Shown: positions 9,957 to 21,680 of the stretch, one piece after another
How positions within the stretch are numbered: the stretch's first letter is position 1
Layout: each line of letters starts with the position of its first letter
Origin: Warburgia ugandensis
Lineage: Eukaryota; Streptophyta; Magnoliopsida; Canellales; Canellaceae
NCBI GenBank assembly: GCA_035236585.1
Contig: CP141127.1
Span: 48,064,001-48,128,000 of the forward strand
Length of the DNA stretch: 64,000 bases
Direction of reading: 5' to 3'
Position numbers and translations under genes: made by a program
Notes under the pieces: model-generated
The model's input: only the letters and a program-made list of their open reading frames with translations
What the model was told of the DNA's origin: nothing
Database searches by the model: none

Positions 9957-12333
9957 TGATAAGTGTCTAATTTTGCATAAAAACCACTTAATTAGTTATC
10001 CATGTGTTATAAACATAGGAATTTTGGCCAAAATTAGTAAAACGTGCATTTTTGACCTAAAAGACCAAAATTTTGATATTTTGTAGGTTTAGAGGCTAAT
10101 CCGAGGTAACTATGTGATTAATCATATTTTTTAGAATTTAATTAGAGTTTTTCACTCTTTATAGGAAGTGAGATGATGTTTCGATGGTCGAGATCAATCG
10201 AGATGAAAATTGGTAATCAAGATTAAAAGATCGAGTCAAAGCCTCAAAGTCATCACTTCTGCATAAGATCAATGGTTCAAATCGTCTTAAGATCACTTGA
10301 AGATGGAATGGAAGGAGTCATAGGTGGTCAAAGTGGACCCATGCACAAGCCATGCAAAGTCCACCCCCTTTGCATGGGTTTCACTTAAGTCACTTAGCCA
10401 TATCCAAGCAATGTATAAGGTGACAAAATAAGGTAACAGAGGAAGAATCCACTAGAAAAAGGTAGCATGTGGACCAATAGGAAGAACCCACTCTATTTTT
10501 ATTGTGTTTCCCATGTTTTTCCTACTTTCTACCTCACCAATAAGGGGCACTACGAATTTCACTTTCCAATCCAAGAGTCCTATTTTTATAAGACTTCCAC
10601 CTTCCTAAACTTCCATTCCAACCATCCAACTAATCACCAATTCTTAGGAAACTATCTAGCTAATCAATTTTTTTTGCCTCACCTCTCCCCTAGGGCTTCC
10701 TTTAGAGAGAAGCCATCCTATATTAAAGATTGTAAGGCTTTCATGTGGAAAAACATTTTGGAGAAGGGAAGAATGACCCTCCAAAGAAGGAGACATCTCC
10801 ATGCTTCTTCCCTCCAATGCTCCTCAACGCCTCCTCCCTCAAGAAGCCCAACTTCTCCACTTTTCCATGCCTCTTCTCCTAGGGTCTTGATCTCTCCTTG
10901 AAGTGCTTTAAGTTTAGAGTAGTTCTTATTATTTGCTTCTTTGTTGCTTTAATATTCTTGCCTCTTAATTCCATGTGGTTTTTTGTCATTGCTTTATTCT
11001 TTGATTCCATGCTCAATTCTTCATGCTTTGTTCCTTAATATTCCATGTTGTTTGCCACTTGATTTTAGACTTAGATTCCTGTCCCTATGGATCATTAATA
11101 TCTGGTAGTGACAGCCAAAAGATAGTGGTTTTTAGATCAAGTGATTTGGGTGTCTTAGATTCATCAATTCCCATTACTCTTACTCTCATTTTATCACTCT
11201 TTTTCCTTGGAATCTTTGCTTCGTATCCTTAGTTTTTATTGATTATTTTCTTAATATTTAAGTTATGTTTTCTCTAGTAGTTACAGCCAAGAGAAAAAAT
11301 GGCTTAAATCTTTTGAGTTTTTGTCACCTTTTATATGCTTTTTGCTTAGTTCTAGCACTAATTGATGTTGTTTTTCCTTAGAATATTTCCACTTCTTAGC
11401 TTCTCTTCTCTTGGTTTTGTTTTGGGTTCTAATTGCCTGTTAGCTGAACTTGGTTTACTATTGTTAGAAGGTGCTTTACATGTAATTGGAATCAACTTTC
11501 CAGCCTTGTAAGAGTGCGTCGTTTCAAGATTTGTATACATGTTCATGCGCACTCTAATTTGATATATTTTGACATTCAATGAATAAATATCTTTGAAAAT
11601 TATTGTTTATGTTTGAGTTCTAGTAGCTTAATAATTTAATTTTGAAATTTATCTTGCATTAAAAGTGCTTGTCAAGTTGATTTCCATGCTTTGTTTGAAT
11701 TGAGTTCAAAATACCATTTTGCTAGAATTTTTTCTATTCAATATCTATACTTAGTTTCCAAAAGCATATTCATCATATATATTTGAATCCTTAGGAACGC
11801 ATTTAGATTTGTAGGTTTTTTGCTAATTACCACAATCACATTGCATGTTGGTTTGGTGTTTAGTCATAAATTTAGGCCATCTTTTGAACCCATGAACATG
11901 TGCACCATCCCATTGATCATGTGCATGATACTAGGGTGAAATTGCTTTGATGATTATTTGTTTAGTTGGTAAAACTTAGTGTTGCAGTCGTTAATTCATT
12001 CTTTACATCTTATTTTAGTTGTAAGAAATTTCCTAATTGATTTTTTAGAAAGTTCCTATTTTAGTAAGTTTTAGATTATGAAAGTGTTAAATTGGGAAAG
12101 TTTCTATTCTGAGTAGTTTCTTTCAATTTAGTTGGTTAGTTTAGTTCATTCTAATATTATAGTAGTTTTCTTTAATTTCATGCAGATTATTTAAGTTTCT
12201 AATTCCATTATTTAGCTTATTTTAGGTAGTTTTAGTTTCCATGTTAATTTAATTCATTTTCTAGGTCTAATACAATTTCATGAATTACTATATTGATTCA
12301 TGCGCTTGTGAGTTTAACTTAAAAATTACAACA
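9957..12333 (+). mobile_element. Solo LTR (family B, Tat/Athila type) inside the LINE
   Basis: This 2,377-bp LTR begins TGATAAGTGTCTAATTTT and ends AATTACAACA. The flanks are AAAGG (9,952-9,956) and ATAGG (12,334-12,338), a 5-bp target duplication with one mismatch. It is the same family as the LTR at 55,300-57,840 (shared start TGATAAGT..TC, shared terminal CATGCGCTTG...). No PBS follows it and no PPT precedes it, so it is a product of LTR-LTR recombination. A TATA-like TTTTTATAAGA lies at 10,582-10,592. The 144-codon frame at 10,467-10,901 has no domain and is considered non-genic. Confidence 0.85.
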
Positions 12334-12338
12334 ATAGG

Positions 12339-13540
12339 TTAGTGGTTATGGATATGTACATAAAGAAATGGAAGATAGGAAATGAGCTCAATAAGTATCA
12401 AAAAGTTAAGTGGTAGAACTTAAAGGGAGAGAAGATATCATCATCCACACAAAAGTTAAGGGTATAAGGAAAGTAAAACCGAAGTAAATACCATGTGGAC
12501 TAATATAGCCAAGTCTATTAAGAAAGTGGCAAAAAATGTTCTAGAAGTGTCTAAAGGTAAAAAGAAAACTTATTGGTGAAGTGAAAAAAAGCACAAAAAG
12601 TTATTAAAGAGAAACAAGCATGTTTTAGGGTATGGCAGAGGACTTGAAATAATGGAATGTTTGAGCAATATAAGATTTCTAAAAAGATAGTTTATATATT
12701 AGTAAGTGAGGCTAAACTCAAGGTGTAGGATGATCTCTATAATAGACTAGGGTCAAGAGAAGGTGAGAAAGATGTATTCAAACTTGAAAAAAAATAGAAT
12801 GGAAAAGACAAAGGACTTGTACCATGTTCAATGAATTAAAAGTGATGACCCAAGGGTATTAGTCAATGATGTTGAGATTAATCAAAGGTGGGGAACCTAC
12901 TTCCAAAATTACTAAATCACAATTGTCCTAAGAAATTAAAAATTGAAAGAATCGTAAACCCAAATAAGTTTGGCCAATATATATATATACAACTATAGGA
13001 TCAGGATACTTAAAGTAAAAGAGGTCTTGAAAATGATTAAATCAAGAAAGGCCCTAGGGTGTTATACCAATAGAGTTTTAGAAATAGATTGGAGATACTA
13101 CATAAATTTAGTTGATAATGTTGTTTAACAAGATTGTAAAATCAAAGAAAATGAGAGAGGAATGGATGAAAAGCTATATGGTACCAATTTATAAGAATAA
13201 GGAGATGTATAGAGTTGCACTAATTATTGTGCAATCAAAATTATGAGCCATACCATGAACTTTGGGAATGAGTGATTGAGAAGAGGCTATAACATGAGAT
13301 GGGTATATCAAAAAACTAGATTGGTTTCATGCATGGGAGATCTACTATAGAAGCTATTTTCCTAATTAGGCAATTGATAGAAAAATATAGGAAGAGGAGG
13401 AAGTACCTCCACTTGATCTTTATTGACTTAGCAAAAGTTTATGATAAGGTTCCTAGAGACTTAATATGGTTAGTGTTGGGCGCGAAAAGGTTTTTATCAG
13501 GGTATATTGACATTATTAAGGATATGTATGAGGATATAAA
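12339..13540 (+). pseudogene. RTE-type LINE, part 2: linker and reverse transcriptase start
   Basis: It continues part 1 with LVVMDMYIKKWKIGN, then VWQRT...EQYKISKKIVYILVSEAK and DDLYNRLGSREGEKDVFKL, all recognisable RTE linker blocks. The RT follows, with EVLEMIKSRKALG near 13,020 and the best-preserved block at 13,329-13,540: a GRST..AIFLIRQL segment, LHLIFIDLAKVYDKVPRDL (RT motif with the catalytic Asp of FIDL) and YIDIIKDMYEDIN. The frame breaks off where a long LTR has inserted and resumes at 38,230 with TTSVKIDDFPIIIGL. It is a dead copy: many stops upstream of the 13,329 block. Confidence 0.85.
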
Positions 13541-15053
13541 TGAGAAAAAAGTGTAAAATTGATCATTTTGACCCTAAAGAATGGTTAGATTACCTTCCAA
13601 ACTACATCATGGACCCACACATGTCAAATATGAAGTTCAAAAGTTTAGACTAAAAATTGGGTATCATTATCGAAGTCAGAGCAATCAGAAACCCCAAGTC
13701 CAATATCAACCTTATTCATACTAAAAAGGGTGTTCATATCAAAAGTAAGGTGATAGAACTTCCCATGAATATGTACAAGCTATCCAACACCTTGGAAATC
13801 TTCCAATAGAAGCTCAAAATATATACATTGGAATCACTTACAATGAAAAGTTTCTTTGAAATAAAATAAGTTAGAAAATGGGGCCTACATGAAGACTTAT
13901 TCCTTACACTCTCTCTCCTACTCAACCAAAAATTGGGGACCATCTAAGGAGCAACGTGATTTTTCCATGCAAGGTGGTGAGTCACCCACAATCCCATGTG
14001 ATTATAGGAGAAAAAATAAGACATACTAGTAGAGAAAATAAAGGAGTGAAGAGAAAGAAAATTTATGGGAAATCTATGGTTAGAAGGCATCTTTACTTTT
14101 CAAGAATTAATGGCCAAGATCTATCCTTATTCATGTGAATTCTAAGAAACCAATGAGAATTTAAGAAAACAAAGATGGACAATGAGAATACACACTGTGA
14201 TAAAGACCAAAACCAAAGCCCATATGTGGAGATATTTTTAGTGGGCTGCCCACATACATAATAGTAAAAGGATGTCCAAAGTCAAGGAGGGAGATGCCCT
14301 ACTCTCCTTTGACCCTATTGCCAGGAGAATTTTACATTGGTGTGGGGAGAAATAAGGATAGACAAAGAGTAGATAAGGAAATTTCAATGGAATCTAGGCC
14401 ATCCACTCTAATGCATCTGATCCAATGGTGAAGGGAAAAAGAGACATTAAAGAATATCCTTTTGGAGAAGAATACTCCAACCAAATCTCATTTACTCAAG
14501 TTAGGGCAATGAAGATGAAAGGGAGAGGAATGAAGTAAAGAAATGTTATACACCCTAGCCACCCACCCACTCCATGAGAACTCAAGATAAATCCTAAGAA
14601 GGAAAGATATCCACCCACATTCCAATCCAATGGCTCGCCTTTATTTTTGCCTTTCTGAAAGTTCTTATAAAACCATATAGAATCCCATGCTTCCTTTCCC
14701 ATATCTTCCATTTCCCATATTTTCCTTTATTTTCTCACTTTTCTTCCTATCAATTTACCACTTCCTTTTAATCTTTTTCCTTCTCGCCAATCCTACTTCC
14801 CACCTTATCTCTTACCACCCTAGCATATCTCCTTCCATTCCACTTGTGTTCTATGTCCCACACCTCTAATCCATGACCTTCCATGCCCCCTCCTTCATTT
14901 AGCACTTATCTCATTCTATTCTTCCTTTTATCATCATGCCATCTCAAGCCTTCTTCCTTCCATATCTCCCTTAGATCCTAGCTATCCAATCCTTAAGGCT
15001 TCCACTCCAAACACCTATAAATAGAGAAGAGGAAGAAGGCTAGGGGATCTTTT
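13541..15053 (+). mobile_element. LTR of family A (Tat/Athila type), left part
   Basis: It starts TGAGAAAAAAGTG and aligns with the LTR at 40,754 (ATTTTGACCCT versus ATTTTACCCTT, then GACCCAC/GAGCCCAC blocks). It is interrupted at 15,053 by the minus-strand Tekay element and continues at 35,756-38,229. Without its two insertions the LTR is about 3.2 kb. It lies in the LINE RT frame, between ...DIN and TSVK. The target duplication is not clear (ATAAA against TCAAC), in keeping with age. No PBS follows its right end, so it is a solo LTR or the 3' LTR of a deleted element. Confidence 0.65.
15014..15023 (+). promoter_or_regulatory. TATA box of LTR family A
   Basis: CTATAAATAG in the context ACAC-CTATAAATAG-AGAAGAGG. 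It lies about 1.47 kb into the LTR and only 30 bp before the point where the Tekay element inserted, so the insertion separated this promoter from its transcribed region. Confidence 0.6.
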
Positions 15054-16075
15054 TGTGATGACCCAGGTTTTTGTAACACATTTTGTAATACATTTTAAAA
15101 GCCAGGGCCCTTAGTAGTAAAAAAATTTGCAAAACAAAGCAGCAAAAATTCTTTTCTTTAAAACTTGTTTGAAAACCCAAGTCATCACTTCATACATAAC
15201 ATAAATAAAATTTTTGTACAAGATAAAATTTCATTGAATGAATATACTTTTATTAAATTTCAGAATCCATCCAGTGGTTCACAGTATAGCCAAGTATCAA
15301 TACAATACTTGTCAAATGATGTAATCCAAACTTCAAATCTCACCATACATGAAAAACTCTCAATATAATACAATACTCTCAAATAAAATACATGTCTTCA
15401 AGGGGTATAGCCTGATTGCTTATTCTTTCAAGTCTTCTTAAGTCTTGAGCTCCTAATTCTCCTTCTCTGTATCTAAGATATTGTAAACATTGAAACATTT
15501 ACAATATCTTAGCAAGCTATGCTTGGTAGGGGATTTTAAGAAGCATAAAACTATGATAGTATAATCCTAATACTTCATAATCCTGTTATTCATACTCATG
15601 AAGCAATCTCTTTACTTTGTCATATATGTACATCCTTACATATACATACGGTATACTGTGTATAGATATATACATACAGTCAAAATCGTGAAAAATAGTT
15701 AGTATCTCAAAACATAATCATATCCAGCTTATGCTAAGTTGATAAATCATCCAAACTCTGCCAAAAATACTCATCGGTAATCCACAATTACCCAGCATCT
15801 CATCATGCCATATCATATGGCATATCACTATACCATGCATCATAATGCAAAAATACTCAAAGGACTACTATGCATGTAGTCAGAATCTGTACTAATGTGC
15901 CCAGATAACTCCTCAATAATCTACCTATACCATCCTTGGTGGAAATCACAATATTCTTGTTCGTATGGGGAGGACCATGGCTGTCACAGTGGGGCCTTCC
16001 CATAATTGCCCCACCTGACTTTTAGCCTCATTTAGGCTTGGTGTCCATATAATAACAAGTTTTGGAGAGTGGGTG
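15054..16075 (-). mobile_element. Truncated 3' LTR of the minus-strand Tekay element
   Basis: It starts, as reverse complement, TGTGATGACCCAGG and runs parallel to 16,938-17,295 and 31,223-31,890 up to GAGAGTGGGTGGC. There it breaks into unrelated leader sequence. Only about the last 1.0 kb of the 4.9-kb LTR remains. It contains the conserved palindrome at 15,473-15,512. Confidence 0.8.
15473..15512 (-). promoter_or_regulatory. Conserved LTR palindrome with compensatory change
   Basis: CTAAGATATTGTAAA and TTTACAATATCTTAG form a perfect 15-bp stem around a 10-nt loop. The plus-strand element has G-C at the third pair (CTGAG/CTCAG). Here it is A-T (CTAAG/CTTAG), so pairing is kept. Confidence 0.75.
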
Positions 16076-16923
16076 GCCATGATTATTCCATATTTCAATT
16101 CTATTATATAGTTGAATCACTATTCCTCTAAATTTTATCTCCTTGTTTATCTTTATTAAAACTCTTCTTATTCACGAATTTATTATTATTATTATTATTA
16201 TTGAAAATATTATCTCTAAATTCTTCTCAAGTAAGATCATCTCTATTTTGATGATTAATTCCTTTAGCTAACAATCATAATACTACATCTATGTAGTAAT
16301 TGTAACACTTGCATTTATATTTATTTATTTATTATTATTATTAATTTCAAATTTTGTAATAATTCTAAGGTTTTTAACTTTAGTATCTATTTCACCTTCC
16401 CTATAAAGGTTGGATTTTATCCTTATTCTTCTTTTCCATCCTATTTTTCCAATTATCATCTCATTCTCTTAATCTCCATATTTCACCTAATAATTGTTAT
16501 ATTAATATATTTTATTTCTACAAGTATCTTTACTTAAGATTTCATATTATACCTAAATATCATACCTTACATCTTCCTCTATTCTAAGGTTTTCCTTACT
16601 TGTTTCTAAACTTATTATTCCCTATATTGATATCATTAACTTACTAATTAGTATTTCTAGCCCTTTCACTAAGTAATATCTACTTGTACTATACTATTCC
16701 TTCATTACTCTTACTCTTTCTATACTCTTCAACTAATGAGGCTACTCTTTCTACACTAATGAGTCAACACCTTCTACAGTCATTCTTAGCTAATGAGTTG
16801 ATCACGTAACTCATTCTCATCAAATAATAACTCATTTCTTATTCACTCACTATTTCTTATCCTCCAATTGGATTGTCATCTTCATATTGGACATGAGGGT
16901 ACTGTACTGTGACTGGATGAATA
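16076..16923 (-). mobile_element. Non-coding leader of the minus-strand Tekay element
   Basis: The first roughly 45 bases after the PBS (minus strand) resemble the plus element leader (TATTCATCCAGTCACAGTAC against CATTCATCCAATCGTAGTAT). The rest differs and has no gag start. It contains repeated CTAATGAG words (16,735-16,800) and a (TTA)n run at 16,180-16,202. The sharp junction with LTR sequence at about 16,076 indicates a deletion that removed gag-pol and most of the 3' LTR, unless the internal region was non-coding to begin with. Confidence 0.6.
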
Positions 16924-16936
16924 GCTCTAGTACCAA
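16924..16936 (-). other. Primer binding site of the minus-strand Tekay element
   Basis: On the minus strand TTGGTACTAGAGC, two changes from the initiator-Met site TTGGTATCAGAGC, lies directly after the LTR end at 16,938. This fixes both the orientation and which LTR is the 5' one. Confidence 0.8.
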
Positions 16937-16937
16937 C

Positions 16938-17295
16938 TGTGATGACCCGGATTTTTGTAACACATTTTGTAATACATTTTCAAAGGCAGGGCCCTTAGTA
17001 GTAAAAAAATTTTGCAAAACAAAGCAGCGAAATTTTTTTCTTTAAAACTTGTTCGAAAACCCAAGTCATCACTTCATACATAACATAAGTACAATTTTTA
17101 TACAAGATAAAATTCCATTGAAGGAATATACTTTTATTAAATTCCAGAATCCATCCAGTGGTTCACAGTACAGCCCAGTATTAGTACAATACTTGTCCAA
17201 ATTACATAATCCAAACTTCAAATCTCACTATACATGAAAAACTCTCAATACAATACAATACTCGTAAATAAAATACATGTTTTCAAGGGGTATAC
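16938..17295 (-). mobile_element. 5' LTR of the minus-strand Tekay element, part 1
   Basis: As reverse complement it begins TGTGATGACCCGG and proceeds parallel to 15,054-15,400. It is interrupted after TATAC (17,291-17,295) by the plus-strand element and resumes at 31,223 with CCTGATTGCTTATTC, the same continuation as at 15,410 in the other LTR copy. Confidence 0.9.
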
Positions 17296-17868
17296 TGTAA
17301 TAACCCCAATTTTTGTAATTAATTAAGAAAATCAATAAAGTTTGAGTTTCAAAAATTTTGGGATGGAATATTAAGGTTATTTAGAATGTACTTCTTATAG
17401 AAGTATAATCAAGGGATAAGACATTTATAATTGAAATTGAACTCAGCAAACACTTCAGAATGACTGTAGGCACAACAAATTCTGAATTCAGATGAAAAAT
17501 CCTTAATTTTCTTTATTTTATGAACAAAAGGGTAAAATAGCAATTTTACCCATAATCGAGATTTAAGACATCAAAATTTAGAATGTTCTGAGAAATACAA
17601 ATCTAACACCACTAAGGACGCTCAATTCCGAGATCATGGGAATAAACCCTAAATTTTATACATAAATGGCAAAAATGGTCTTTTTACACTATGTGGGGTC
17701 CACATGGGACCCACAAGGGACCTAAAAAGGAATCCATTGACCAGCCCACATGAAATCATGGGTCAAACCCCTACCAACTGGTAGTGGATAAAAAGGTGAA
17801 GGTGGAGAATCCAATGCTAATTAAATAATAAAAAAATAAACCATAATCATGGAAAAAGACCCAAAATG

Positions 17869-17880
17869 CCTATAAATACA
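17869..17880 (+). promoter_or_regulatory. TATA box of the Tekay 5' LTR
   Basis: CCTATAAATACA, about 575 bp into the LTR. It is conserved as CTATAAATACA at 46,887-46,897 in the solo LTR and, inverted, at 35,161-35,173. In the 3' LTR it has decayed to CTCTAAATATA (27,356). Confidence 0.7.
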
Positions 17881-18539
17881 CCCCCTATAATCCTCGAAAA
17901 ATGTCCATAAAATTTTCATGAAATTATCTTGATTTCCCGTGCAAAACCAAACATAGATCCATTCCCAAAATCCCAAAACTCCCAAAAGATCTCTCTTTCA
18001 TTTTCTCTCTCCTCTCTCTAGATTGGAACAAGAGACCTAAATTCAATTAGGCACTCTGTTCCAGATCAAATATCACATATCTCACAGTATAAAATTTCCT
18101 ACCATACCTTAGCTACAAAACGCCCAAAGAAATTTCAAGATCCAATGGTTCAAACAACAGATATCACAAGACAAGTGGATCTTGGGCTATCTTATCATCG
18201 AAACTGGTATTTTCTTAAATTGGACTATATAACCAATGTTTTTCTCCAATCAGGTAGGTGGAACTACTTTCTAGACATATTTATTATTGTTTAATGAAAA
18301 TTTTATTTTACTGTAATTTGATTTGGGTGAAAATTTATTAAAATAATGTAAGGATCAGAACCTTCAATTCATGATTATTAAGGGCTCAGATAGAAAATTT
18401 GACTCTACCAATCGATCCAGAAGGGTCCAAAACCCCTGGGGTAAAAGTTTCACGAAATTATATTAAGTTTTGGGCCCTCAATTAAGAGGAATTGATTGGA
18501 CAGTCAAAAATGGACTGTCTGGTCTTCTTAAAGAAGATC

Positions 18540-18730
18540 AGGCGTTCGAAACGCTGCACAAAATGCCGCACGGGAACGCGCAGTGCGGTAGTGTTTTTGT
18601 GCGCGCTGCACATTTGACAACGTCCCAACAGGACGACTGTGCTCGAGCTCCAATCATTTGGCAAACGTGTCATGCGTTCGTCCCGGTGACAGAGGTGCGC
18701 CCAACAATCTGGCATGTCCATTCCGATGGG
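18540..18730. other. CpG-rich patch inside the AT-rich LTR
   Basis: Many CG dinucleotides (GGCGTTCGAAACGC, GTGCGCGCTGC and others) in an otherwise AT-rich LTR. The equivalent patches at 28,020-28,220 and 34,320-34,600 differ strongly while their flanks align well. The function is unknown. CpG decay by methylation is a simple explanation for the differences. Confidence 0.6.
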
Positions 18731-21680
18731 CCCAGATCAAATATGGACCCCAGGAAGGACATTGAACTTCCGAACTCAATTCAAGAGTCATATGAACTCC
18801 AAATTAAGATTGGAAAGAAGCTATAGAAAGCTTACAACCTCTAGTTTCTCATGAAATGATAAAATAGAGAAAATATCTTATGAAAATTTTTGTATTTAGT
18901 AAATAAGTTTCCAATTCCCAAGATCTTCAAGATCTGAGGTGATTAGATCTTGGTAATCTATTTCAATAATGATATACTATTAAAATAAAGTAATATCTGT
19001 GGTTTATTTGGACATATCTGAGATATATTAAGGGATCTACCCGTTATGGTAGAAAAACCCTAAAAATATAAAGGGACCCACTTGATCAATGAGATCAAGT
19101 GTGATCAGATCCTTGGGATGGATTGAATGAATGTTAATATGATGAAATTTAGAGATCAGGGATTGAATATGACAAAAATAAAGCAATATGATCTTTGGAC
19201 TTTAATGAAGAAAAACCCTTAAATGTAATTAAAACCTTTGATTAAAAGGGAAAGATCTAAGATCTAATGGTTAAATCATAAGTAAAGGTTTCTAAAAATA
19301 TTAATGTAATTAGTTTATTTTCTATTAATTGATAATAACATTTTAAATGTGATTTATGTTATAAAGCATGCTAGTGCAACTTTTAATCTTTAGCATGATA
19401 TGTGATTAGATTGTTATAATAGGTTGCTAGATTTAATTATCTTAGGGGCATGTTAGTGTGATTTTATGCAAGTGTAACTTAAGATCAAGTTAGTATGATT
19501 TCATGCCATTATAACTTAGGACCATGCTAGGATTTCATGTAAGATTATATTATAGTATGAGATTGTACCACAGGTCCATGTTAGTTTAAACTGAGTTATT
19601 AAGGTATATTAGTTGAAAATAATGCTTGTGTAATTTTAAGTATCTTGTATCATTATCATTAAGTTGTTCAATTATGTAGTTTTATGCTTTGAATTTATAA
19701 TTCATTTATGGTTAAATTTCATTAGTAGATCTACTTGTTATGAGATAAAGAGCATAAAACACCAAAAATAGAATCAATGAAAAAGTAGAGTTTCATGACA
19801 CAAATAAGAGTGGATTATTTTGGACTTAATTAGTAAGGGCTATAGTTAGTAGGACAATATAAGGATTATCAAATCCTTGGCCCAAACTAAGAGAATAATA
19901 AACCTCATGAATGACATTATAAATGTTCATGGACTTAATTAAAATCAATTAGAAAGAGTACTTAGGGTCAACATGCTTATAGGAACCTTATGAAAGGTTA
20001 AGCTAAGGTCACTCTAGTGAAGGTTGAACATAGTGGTTAAGGGGGTTGTATAATAGAGCCTCGCTCTTCCCCTACCTTCTGTTGACATTTGTCAGGTCTA
20101 AACGCCTCCTTACATGAGGATTGAATAACCACTTTGTGTTCACCCATTCAGTTAGTAGGCCTTAGCCAATTGGAAATAAGAGGAGCAGTCTAGACTTAGG
20201 CTGAAATAAGTTACCTTCAACCAGCAAAACATTAATTGGTTGAATGATAATAGTAAAAGCATAAAATGTTAGTAAATTATCTAACCTTAATAAAAACTTT
20301 AAGTAAGATAAGGATGATCAAACAAGATCCATTAGATCTTGAATGCTCAAGAACAATAAGAATATTGTATTGTATTTAGTATGCATGTTATAGATCAAAT
20401 CTAGTTCATTAGATTAGATAATCCAAACCCTTGATCAAAGATGATTTAAGGAAGAAAACCAAGATCATCCTCCATAGTGATGATCCAATAACTGAACCTA
20501 CATCAAAGAAGAACTAGATGATAAAAGATCTACGACCTTGATCTTTATCAACAAGTATAGATTATCTATCAAAAGGATCTATGAAAGATCAAGGTCAAGG
20601 AGATGGACACACAAAGACTTGGAGATAGAAAATACTTAGATACGAATGATTTAAAGATCATTCTAAACATTAGATCTAGTGATCAATAGGATTGTTCATA
20701 ATTTATATATATTGACAGTATGTATGGATACACAGATTACATACATCAGTCAGGATTATGGAAGATCTAGGAAAAGGATCACTATTTAAAGGTAGGAGGA
20801 TTTGATGAATGCATTTACATGGGATGTACACGACTGAACCCATGACCTTATGTTAACAAGAGTAATGTTAATGCTTGTATTAAATCCCCTGAAACCCTTA
20901 TGATCCAACCAAATACATATAAAATGGTTAAGGACTAGACGCTAAGTGAATAAGGAACTAAAAGATATTTCAGCCTTAAGTAAACAGACAGATTGTCTAA
21001 TATGTATGAAATCTATTTTACATGCAAGCTTTGAGGGTTGTGATTTTGTTTTAATAGGCATATGCCTGGGGGATGCTATGCTAGAGGAGTTATAAGGGTT
21101 TGGCCACCCGCTTCTTGAAATTTGACGATTGATAATACCTTGCCTTATGAGAGGCTAAAAGTTGGGTGGGCAAGTATGGGAAGGCCACCACTGTGAAAGT
21201 CCTGTCCCCCCATATGGGCAGTGACATAATATTTTCCACTATGGTATCAGTGGTGAATAGGGCAGTTATCCAAGAGCGCTAGTACGGATCAAACTACAAC
21301 ATGGTAGCCCTTTGATTATTTTGCACTATGATGTATATGAGAGTAGGCATAGTGAAATGCCTTGTGTTTTAGCATAATGAAATGCTAGGTAATTGCATAT
21401 TACCAATATTTCCCAAGAAGAAAAATTCCTAGTGTAGGATTAGCTGAAATACTGAATTCTCATAATGAAGAGAATTGATCAGCTTAGTTGGGAATGATAT
21501 TTGACTACTTTCATAAATTTAACTGATTTACCCATGTATAGCATGTATACATATGGATGTACATATATTACAATGTAAAGAGTAGAGACATGAATATGTT
21601 TAGGGATAAAGGGATTATGAAGTATTAGAATTATATTGTCAATTATTATGCTTCTTGAATCCCCTACCAAGCATTGCTTG

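Noticed and set aside
10467..10901. 144-codon ORF in the solo LTR of family B
   Set aside because: No domain, low-complexity Ser/Pro-rich end, and the related LTR at 55,300 does not keep it.
13329..13540. Host gene encoding a reverse transcriptase-like protein
   Set aside because: It is continuous in sequence logic with decayed LINE pieces on both sides (12,339 onward and 38,230 onward).
16180..16202. (TTA)n run; also (TG)n at 6,371 and (TA)n at 12,978 and 54,779
   Set aside because: Ordinary short microsatellites with no further structure.
18470..18826. 118-codon ORF in the Tekay 5' LTR
   Set aside because: The corresponding region of the 3' LTR and the minus LTR does not keep the frame or the protein; it coincides with the CpG-rich patch.
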